From Kiloniellaceae bacterium (GTDB lineage: Bacteria; Pseudomonadota; Alphaproteobacteria; Kiloniellales; Kiloniellaceae): a stretch of 6,618 bases of DNA. This document shows, piece after piece, positions 1 through 4,316 of this stretch. Location of the stretch: NCBI GenBank assembly GCA_028280915.1, contig JANQKX010000370.1:1-6618 (forward strand). The letters run 5' to 3'. Positions within the stretch are counted from its first letter, which is position 1. Each line of letters opens with the position of its first letter. Under the pieces are notes generated by a model. It made no database searches, was not told the origin of the DNA, and worked only from the letters and a program-made list of their open reading frames with translations. The position numbers and the translations under genes are program-made.

Positions 1-459
1 CACCCCTTCCCGGTTTGAGCGGAAGCCCAGGCCCACGACCAGGGTGTTTTCGTCGAGCCAGACGGTATCGCCGCCCTCCGCCAGGGCATCGCCGGTCAGA
101 CCGCCGAGCACGGGAATGCCGGCCGCCTCAAAGGCCTGGCCGTGCAACGCCGGTTCGTCCTGGCGCAAGGCCTTGCCCATGCGCAGCAGGACGGCACCGG
201 CCTTGGTGGTCAAGGAGGCATCACGGGTAAACATGGCATCGGCCAGGCCGTCGCCGTTATCCTCCATCCAAAGAATCTCGCTGCCGGATGCTTCGATCAG
301 ATCGACCAAGCCTTGAAACTGGTCAATGGCCTTTTGCGCGTCGAAGAGGTGATTGTAGTGCCATGTCCGCGGGTCAGCCGTCCGCAGACTGGCCGCCGGG
401 CGGCGCATCAAGACACGGGTCATCTTCTCAGCCATTAACTGGCAGCCGTAGTCGGCCAT
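1..459 (-). CDS. Arginine deiminase / DDAH-family (amidinotransferase fold) enzyme, N-terminal part, cut by window edge
   Basis: The reverse strand reads 153 codons from an ATG at 459 to the left edge without a stop. The product belongs to the guanidino-group-modifying superfamily (arginine deiminase, dimethylarginine dimethylaminohydrolase, amidinotransferases), cytosolic enzymes that attack the guanidinium carbon of arginine derivatives. Visible hallmarks are FTRD at residues 77-80, the active-site segment AEGGD at 127-131 and GFRSNREG at 145-152, which matches the G-x-R-T/S-N-x-E-G strand of this family. The catalytic His and Cys lie in the missing C-terminal half, so hydrolase and transferase cannot be separated. 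The start at 459 is favoured because GAGAGGA lies 4 nt upstream on the coding strand and the N-terminus (MADYGCQLM) fits related proteins as I recall them. Met9 (435) is a weaker alternative without a ribosome site. The gene is divergent from the bufferin operon and probably independent of it. Confidence 0.85.
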   Translation of the reverse strand, partial: MADYGCQLMAEKMTRVLMRRPAASLRTADPRTWHYNHLFDAQKAIDQFQGLVDLIEASGSEILWMEDNGDGLADAMFTRDASLTTKAGAVLLRMGKALRQDEPALHGQAFEAAGIPVLGGLTGDALAEGGDTVWLDENTLVVGLGFRSNREGV

Positions 460-497
460 GGAGTCCTCTCTTTTTCACCAAAACTGAAGGAAGTCAG

Positions 498-526
498 AGT
501 TTATGCAACTGCATAAAATTATGCAA
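498..526 (-). promoter_or_regulatory. Candidate sigma70 promoter of the amidinohydrolase-family gene
   Basis: On the minus strand TTGCAT (526-521) is followed after 17 bp by TAAACT (503-498). Both are partial matches to the -35 and -10 consensus. Transcription would start near 491, giving a leader of roughly 30 nt. The prediction is weak on its own, but the two palindromes at 501-534 cover nearly all of it, as expected for a repressed promoter. Confidence 0.4.
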
Positions 527-534
527 ATGCATAA
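501..534. promoter_or_regulatory. Tandem 16-bp palindromes, probable double operator
   Basis: Two near-identical perfect palindromes of the form TTATGCA-NN-TGCATAA occupy 501-516 (centre AC) and 519-534 (centre AA), separated by two A residues, so their centres are 18 bp apart. They stand out as AT-rich in GC-rich DNA, 42 nt before the start of the minus-strand enzyme gene and about 93 bp upstream of the nearest predicted plus-strand -35 box. This is typical of adjacent sites for a dimeric repressor. The protein that binds cannot be named from the sequence and no regulator gene lies in the window. Confidence 0.7.
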
Positions 535-626
535 GTTAAGAAGCGGTGGAATTTGGGCCGCGGCGCGTCAACTGCCGAGCGGAAACCTTTGAACAGGGAT
601 GAAGGGCGGTCGTTGCCCCCCGCGCC

Positions 627-654
627 TTGGAATGGGATCGAGAGGTCATATAGT
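627..654 (+). promoter_or_regulatory. Candidate sigma70 promoter of the YHS-bufferin operon
   Basis: TTGGAA at 627-632 (4 of 6 to TTGACA) and TATAGT at 649-654 (5 of 6 to TATAAT) are separated by 16 bp. This is the best plus-strand promoter match found by eye between the divergent genes. It predicts a start near 661 and a leader of about 110 nt before the ATG at 772. No sigmaF-type element was recognised, although related bufferin operons in Caulobacter are under an ECF sigma factor. Confidence 0.45.
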
Positions 655-670
655 CCTAACGATTTAGTGA

Positions 671-735
671 GCTGAGTTGAATTGCTGTTAGCGTTTTTGG
701 CTCGATTTCTAGAACTCAGCCGAGGACACTGTCCT
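671..735 (+). other. Structured 5' leader: long-range inverted repeat plus small hairpin
   Basis: GCTGAGTT (671-678) and AACTCAGC (713-720) are perfect 8-bp complements enclosing 34 nt. Just downstream AGGAC (723-727) pairs with GTCCT (731-735) around a 3-nt loop. Both would lie in the untranslated leader if transcription begins near 661. No known riboswitch class was recognised. The arms are short, so the structure may be fortuitous. Confidence 0.3.
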
Positions 736-771
736 TTGCTGTTTTGACCCTAACCATGGAATGTTGGAAAA

Positions 772-1332
772 ATGAAAACGCGCACGTCGATATTGAACCT
801 CTCGGTTGCCGGAGCTTTCTTTGCGCTTGCGGCGACCGGGCAGGCCCTAGCGGGCCCTCAGTATGTGGATGAAACCGGATTTGCCGTCTCGGGATACGAT
901 CCGGTCGCCTTCTTCAGCCTTGAACAGGGAGACGTCGGCTCCGCCCAGCCTTCGGCCGTTCCCGGAAAGTCTTCCATCACCACCGAATGGAACGGGGCCA
1001 AGTGGGCCTTCGCCAGCGAGGAAAACAAGGAAAAATTCCTGGCTGATCCGGAAAAGTACGCGCCGGCCTATGATGGCCACTGCGCTTATGGCATTTCCCA
1101 AGGGGGCAAGGTCCCGGGCAATCCGAACCTGTGGCGGATCGTGGACGGCAAGCTCTATCTGAACATCAATCCGCCGGTGGTGGGTTTCTGGGAGGCGAAT
1201 ATTCCCGGATTTATCGAAACGGCGGACCAGAAATGGGAAACCGCCGAAGCGCAGCCGGCTTCGAATAAAAGTTGGACCGCCTTGAAAAATAACCTGGATA
1301 CCTACAAAGTAATCGGGCCCCTCGACGAATAG
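772..1332 (+). CDS. Secreted YHS-domain protein, first gene of the bufferin operon
   Basis: A 186-residue protein with a clear Sec signal peptide: basic start MKTR, hydrophobic core to about residue 22 and an ALA cleavage motif at 25-27, so the mature protein should be periplasmic. Residues about 36-150 form a YHS-family domain. Visible elements are the strand FAVSGYDPVAFF (37-48), W-N-G-A-x-W-x-F (73-80), the helix motif EENKEKFLADPEKY (83-96), DGHCAYG (101-107), and the C-terminal WRIVDGKLYLN and IPGF segments. Classical YHS/TRASH domains bind metals through several cysteines. Here only one Cys (C104, next to H103) is present, so metal binding is possible but not shown. The start is supported by GGA upstream; nearby ATGs at 756 and 761 are out of frame. 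It ends 59 nt before bufA on the same strand with no obvious terminator between, so co-transcription is inferred. Its biochemical role is unknown. Confidence 0.9.
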   Translation: MKTRTSILNLSVAGAFFALAATGQALAGPQYVDETGFAVSGYDPVAFFSLEQGDVGSAQPSAVPGKSSITTEWNGAKWAFASEENKEKFLADPEKYAPAYDGHCAYGISQGGKVPGNPNLWRIVDGKLYLNINPPVVGFWEANIPGFIETADQKWETAEAQPASNKSWTALKNNLDTYKVIGPLDE

Positions 1333-1391
1333 AGGTAGGTATTTTCTTGTCTCAATTTCAATCGTTTTGATCTCAATAGGAGCGTTGCACC

Positions 1392-1727
1392 ATGTCTAAA
1401 ACCTCAAAGGCCTTTACCGCCGCTTCCATCGCCGGTGCCGTTGCCCTGGCCGTTACCGCCGCCAGCACCATTGCCACGCCGGCCCACGCGCAAGCCAAGG
1501 AGAAGTGCTATGGCATCTCGTTGGCCGGTCAAAATGACTGCGCCGCCGGACCGGGCACCACTTGCGCCGGCACGTCGACCGTCGATTACCAAGGTAATGC
1601 CTGGACGCTGGTCCCGCAGGGCTATTGCGCCAAGTACGGTGTCGACAAGGCGAATGCCGAATTCGATCTGCCGGGTGACCGTGTCGGTTCCCTTGAGCCG
1701 CTCGATCGCGACCTGCCCAGCTCGTAA
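1392..1727 (+). CDS. bufA: Bufferin precursor peptide, DUF2282 family (BufA1 type)
   Basis: A 111-residue RiPP precursor. Residues 1-33 are a Sec-type signal ending in AHA, which in this family also acts as leader. The core carries the DUF2282 signature: KCYG, AGQNDCAAGPGTTCAGTS, DYQGNAW and GYC, with four cysteines at 39, 50, 58 and 79. In characterised class 1 bufferins some of these cysteines are oxidised to thiooxazole-type heterocycles by BufB/BufC; my recollection is that the central pair is modified and the outer pair forms a disulfide. The product binds copper in the periplasm. The start is set by AGGAG at 1378-1382, 9 nt before the ATG. After the fourth cysteine there is an acidic tail of about 30 residues (DKANAEFDLPGD and LEPLDRDLPSS), which seems long compared with the short tails I recall. 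A strong hairpin follows the stop. Confidence 0.93.
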   Translation: MSKTSKAFTAASIAGAVALAVTAASTIATPAHAQAKEKCYGISLAGQNDCAAGPGTTCAGTSTVDYQGNAWTLVPQGYCAKYGVDKANAEFDLPGDRVGSLEPLDRDLPSS

Positions 1728-1738
1728 GGTAAAGCTGA

Positions 1739-1771
1739 CCCGCGTCCGTTTCGCCCCTGGACGGACGCGGG
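1739..1771 (+). other. Intercistronic hairpin between bufA and bufB
   Basis: CCCGCGTCCG (1739-1748) and CGGACGCGGG (1762-1771) form a perfect 10-bp GC-rich stem that a further T-A and a G-T pair at the loop base can extend. It begins 11 nt after the bufA stop. No T-run follows, so it is not a standard intrinsic terminator. It more likely protects the bufA transcript 3' end or partly attenuates readthrough, giving more precursor than enzyme. Confidence 0.75.
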
Positions 1772-1847
1772 CGCTTGGGCGTCCTTTGGGATGACCTTGT
1801 CTCCCGGCTGATCTCGCCGCCCTGAATCAGAGCCGTGGAGCAGAACC

Positions 1848-2753
1848 ATGCATCAGGCCAAAACAATGGATCACATTGCGTCGGGAATGCCGCCGCGGGC
1901 CGGCGTCAGCCTCAAGCCGCAGCATTACCATGAGATCCTGGAAAAGGGTCCTGACGTTGGCTGGTTCGAGGTGCACGCGGAAAACTACATGGGTGCGGGG
2001 GGCGCGCCCCATCACTACCTTTCGCAGATCCGCGAGATCTATCCCCTGTCCGTGCATGGCGTGGGCCTGTCGATCGGCGCGGCCCAGCCCCTTGATGAGG
2101 ATCATTTGGCCCGCTTGAAGGCGGTTACCGATCGCTATCAGCCGGAACTGGTGTCCGAACACCTGGCCTGGTCCACCCACCAGGACACCTATTTTCCCGA
2201 TCTCCTGCCCGTGCCCTATAGCGAGGAGACTTTTCAACGGGTGGCCGATCATATCGATCAGGTGCAAGAGTTCCTGGGACGGCGCATCTTGTTGGAAAAC
2301 CCCGCGTCCTATCTCGCCTTCGAGTCCAGCACCATCGGGGAGACCGAGTTTTTGTCCCGGCTGGCCAAAACGACCGGCTGCGGCCTTTTGCTGGATGTGA
2401 ACAACGTGATGGTTTCCGCGACAAATTTGGGCTACGCGCCGGAGGCTTATATCGATGCTTTTCCGGTCGATCACGTGGGTGAAGTTCACCTGGCCGGCCA
2501 CGCCCCGGACCGGGACGAAACTGGCGCCGAGGTGCTCATCGATGCCCACGACCGGCAGGTGGCGGATTGCGTTTGGGCGCTCTACCGGCGGGCCCTTGGC
2601 CGCCTGGGTCCGGTCCCCAACTTGATCGAATGGGACGTGGATGTGCCGGCCTGGGCCACGCTCTTTGCCGAAGGCCAAGCGGCTCAAAGGGTGATGGACG
2701 AGGCGGCTCGGACCACCGATGCCGAGCCAGTCTTGGAGGCCCGGCGTGCCTAG
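1848..2753 (+). CDS. bufB: MNIO-family bufferin maturase BufB (DUF692)
   Basis: A 301-residue cytosolic TIM-barrel enzyme of the multinuclear non-heme iron-dependent oxidase family. With BufC it modifies cysteines of the BufA precursor in an O2-dependent reaction. Residues that fit the conserved metal-site pattern are visible in order: F-E-V-H-A-E-N-Y (40-47), S-V-H-G-V-G (68-73), S-E-H-L-A-W (103-108), L-L-E-N-P (148-152), L-D-V-N-N (182-186), H-L-A-G-H (214-218), D-A-H-D (232-235) and E-W-D (261-263). No key position appears lost. The ATG at 1848 has GTGGAG 7 nt upstream. Met7 would also be in frame but has no better site. The length is usual for DUF692 proteins. It lies 120 nt after bufA and overlaps bufC by 8 nt, so the two enzyme subunits are probably translationally coupled. 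Confidence 0.95.
   Translation: MHQAKTMDHIASGMPPRAGVSLKPQHYHEILEKGPDVGWFEVHAENYMGAGGAPHHYLSQIREIYPLSVHGVGLSIGAAQPLDEDHLARLKAVTDRYQPELVSEHLAWSTHQDTYFPDLLPVPYSEETFQRVADHIDQVQEFLGRRILLENPASYLAFESSTIGETEFLSRLAKTTGCGLLLDVNNVMVSATNLGYAPEAYIDAFPVDHVGEVHLAGHAPDRDETGAEVLIDAHDRQVADCVWALYRRALGRLGPVPNLIEWDVDVPAWATLFAEGQAAQRVMDEAARTTDAEPVLEARRA
2735..2739 (+). promoter_or_regulatory. Ribosome binding site fixing the GTG start of bufC
   Basis: GGAGG lies inside the 3' end of bufB, 6 nt before an in-frame GTG at 2746. The upstream ATG at 2719 has no comparable site, so the GTG is the better start. Confidence 0.75.
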
Positions 2754-3573
2754 TCTGTCCCAAACCCAAGGGTCTTTTGCCCGGGCGCTTCTGGACCCCT
2801 CCGATCCGGCGCCGCAGGACGTTCGGCGCCCGGCCGGTGCCGACGCTACGGCGCCCCAGACCCGCCGCTTTGACATTTACCGCAACAACGTGGCCGTCGC
2901 CGCCATTGATGCCCTGGGTGAGACCTTTCCGGCGGTACGTGCCTTGGTCGGCGAGGAGTTCTTTCGCGCCACCGCCCGGGCTTATCTGACCCAGTCGCCG
3001 CCCCGCTCGCCCTTGCTGTTCCGCTATGGCGCGACCTTTGGCGATTTTCTGCAGACCTTTCCCCCGGCGGCCCGTTCCGTTCCCTATCTGGCGGACGTGG
3101 CGCGTTTTGAGTTCGCCCGTCTGCAGGCTTTTCATGCCCCGGATGCGGCGCCTCTTTCCATCGCGGCCCTTGGCGAAATCGATCCCGCGCGGGTCGCTTC
3201 GGTGACTTTTAGCGTCCACCCCTCGGTTTCCTTGTCGCGGTCCGGTTACCCGGTGGTGTCCCTCTGGGCGGCCAGCACCGGGCTGATGACGTCGGATCAG
3301 GTGGACATGGGCCGGGCCGAGGACGGTCTGGTGGTGCGGCCCCATCTCCAGGTGGACAGTCACATCCTGCCGCCGGGTGGCGGGCCTTTTCTGGCCGCCC
3401 TGATCGCGGGCAAAAACTTGGCAACGGCTGCAGAGGCGGGTGGGGCGGCTGTCCCCGATTTTGATCTTTCCACCCATCTCGCCGGCCTGTTCGAAACCGG
3501 CGCCATCGCTGGCGTCTTGCCACCGCCTGCTGACAGTGTTCAACCGAATGCCGCGCCCCGTGCCGGACTTTAG
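2746..3573 (+). CDS. bufC: BufC, DUF2063-family partner of the MNIO maturase
   Basis: A protein of 275 residues counted from the GTG at 2746. An in-frame ATG at 2719 would add nine residues but lacks a ribosome site and lengthens the overlap with bufB. The N-terminal DUF2063 helical domain is plain: FARALLDP, the RRFDIYRNNV segment, FPAVRALVGEEFFR, the PPRSPLLFRYG motif, then FLQTFPP and PYLADVARFEFA. A second domain follows, beginning near the VHPSVSLSRSGYPVVSLW stretch. In this family BufC-like proteins recognise the precursor leader and present it to the DUF692 enzyme. The older label of putative DNA-binding domain is not supported by this context. Its 8-nt overlap with bufB implies coupled synthesis of a heterodimer. 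A proline- and alanine-rich tail after about residue 255 is probably disordered. Confidence 0.92.
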   Translation: MPSLSQTQGSFARALLDPSDPAPQDVRRPAGADATAPQTRRFDIYRNNVAVAAIDALGETFPAVRALVGEEFFRATARAYLTQSPPRSPLLFRYGATFGDFLQTFPPAARSVPYLADVARFEFARLQAFHAPDAAPLSIAALGEIDPARVASVTFSVHPSVSLSRSGYPVVSLWAASTGLMTSDQVDMGRAEDGLVVRPHLQVDSHILPPGGGPFLAALIAGKNLATAAEAGGAAVPDFDLSTHLAGLFETGAIAGVLPPPADSVQPNAAPRAGL

Positions 3574-3588
3574 TTAAGGAATCTCACG

Positions 3589-4149
3589 ATGATTCAGTTT
3601 TTTCTTGGCCTTTATGGGCGCCTTGCCAATGGTGCCGGGCGGATTGCCGATGCCTGGCTGATGGGCCTCTTCGCCCGATTGGTTTTTGCCGCCGTGCTGT
3701 TTATCTATTTCCTGAACTCCGCCTTCACTAAATTCGAAGGCGGGCCGTTTTCCATCGCCGACGCGGCCTATTTCCAGATCATTCCGCCCATCGTGGAGGC
3801 CGCCGGCTACGATGCTTCCCAGGTGGCTTTCATTCCCTGGGGATTGATGGTCTACGCCGGCAGCTATGCCGAGATCATTTTGCCGCTCTTGGTCGTGCTC
3901 GGCCTTTTCACCCGGATCGCCGCCGTCGGCATGATCGTGTTTGTCCTGGTGCAAAGCTATGTGGATATCGCCTTTCACCACGCCGACGCGGCCACCATCG
4001 GTGCGTGGTTCGACAATCTGTCCAATGCGGTGATCTTGGACCAGCGCGCCCTTTGGGTCTTCCTTTTCGCCTACCTGGCGCTCAAGGGGGCCGGCATGGT
4101 GTCCTTGGATTTTGTCCTGTCCCGGCTGTATGGCCGCCCGGCACGATAG
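3589..4149 (+). CDS. bufD: DoxX-family inner membrane protein of the bufferin operon (BufD)
   Basis: A 186-residue integral membrane protein with four predicted helices near residues 23-46, 82-106, 109-129 and 153-175, the DoxX/DoxD pattern. Conserved-looking features include GLFARLVFA in helix 1, AEIILPLLVVLGLFTR at the helix 2-3 turn, and ILDQRALW leading into helix 4. Two longer loops (about 47-80 and 130-152, the latter with HH at 130-131) separate the helices. DoxX proteins are frequent fourth genes of bufferin operons; their role is not established, with redox or quinone-linked functions suggested for other DoxX members. AAGGA sits 8 nt before the ATG and the gene follows bufC by 15 nt. 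It is the last gene before the terminator. Confidence 0.9.
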   Translation: MIQFFLGLYGRLANGAGRIADAWLMGLFARLVFAAVLFIYFLNSAFTKFEGGPFSIADAAYFQIIPPIVEAAGYDASQVAFIPWGLMVYAGSYAEIILPLLVVLGLFTRIAAVGMIVFVLVQSYVDIAFHHADAATIGAWFDNLSNAVILDQRALWVFLFAYLALKGAGMVSLDFVLSRLYGRPAR

Positions 4150-4177
4150 ATTGCAGGATCGACAGGCGGGACCGATG

Positions 4178-4219
4178 AAAAAAGATCCGCGGGCGCCGAT
4201 CAGGCACCCGCGGTTTTTT
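4178..4219. terminator. Rho-independent terminator, potentially bidirectional
   Basis: An 11-position stem, 4187-4197 against 4203-4213 with one C-A mismatch, encloses a 5-nt GATCA loop and is followed directly by six T (4214-4219). Six A residues at 4178-4183 give a T-run for the opposite strand, three nt from the stem. It ends the bufferin operon 28 nt after the bufD stop and could also stop transcription coming from iorB. Confidence 0.88.
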
Positions 4220-4269
4220 CTTAAGGCCAACCTCCTTGCTTTTCGCTCAGTCCGATGGCTGAGCTAGAG

Positions 4270-4295
4270 GGATTGGCGAGAGCGTTCGCCAATCC
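4270..4295 (-). other. 10-bp perfect hairpin downstream of iorB
   Basis: GGATTGGCGA (4270-4279) pairs perfectly with TCGCCAATCC (4286-4295), plus one G-T pair at the loop. It lies 21 nt past the iorB stop on the minus strand and lacks a T-run, so it is a transcript-end stabiliser or REP-like palindrome rather than a standard terminator. Confidence 0.65.
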
Positions 4296-4296
4296 T

Positions 4297-4314
4297 TAAC
4301 TCCTCGGGGAGTTA
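4297..4314 (-). other. Short tetraloop hairpin directly after the iorB stop
   Basis: TAACTCC (4297-4303) and GGAGTTA (4308-4314) form a 7-bp stem around a 4-nt loop, two nt beyond the iorB stop codon. Together with the 4270-4295 stem and the A/T-flanked terminator it makes a three-hairpin 3' end for the iorB transcript. Confidence 0.55.
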
Positions 4315-4316
4315 CC

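Noticed and set aside
15..539. Several short plus-strand frames in the left part
   Set aside because: The minus strand encodes a recognisable amidinohydrolase-family protein there; the plus-strand translations are low-complexity Arg/Pro/Ser shadows.
744..771. TTGACC near the YHS gene as a -35 box
   Set aside because: A -10 box at normal spacing would fall on or past the start codon at 772, and none is present.
1350..1377. TCTCAAT direct repeat 21 bp apart before bufA
   Set aside because: Seven bases in an AT-rich gap is weak; no promoter at sensible spacing accompanies it, so no separate bufA promoter is claimed.
1739..1771. Hairpin after bufA as a true terminator
   Set aside because: No T-run follows the stem and the downstream genes are needed for maturation of BufA, so full termination is unlikely.
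1827..2876. 349-codon minus-strand open frame opposite bufB
   Set aside because: It is antisense to a clear DUF692 enzyme, has no recognisable domain and no ribosome site; long open antisense frames are common in GC-rich genes.
2536..3543. 335-codon minus-strand open frame opposite bufB/bufC
   Set aside because: It is antisense to two well supported genes and has a biased Arg/Gly/Pro composition.
2746..3573. DUF2063 protein as a transcription factor
   Set aside because: The old putative DNA-binding label does not fit its overlap with the DUF692 gene in a bufferin operon; a precursor-recognition partner is the better call.
3574..4230. 218-codon minus-strand open frame opposite bufD
   Set aside because: It is a shadow of the DoxX gene and runs through the operon terminator, with no family resemblance.
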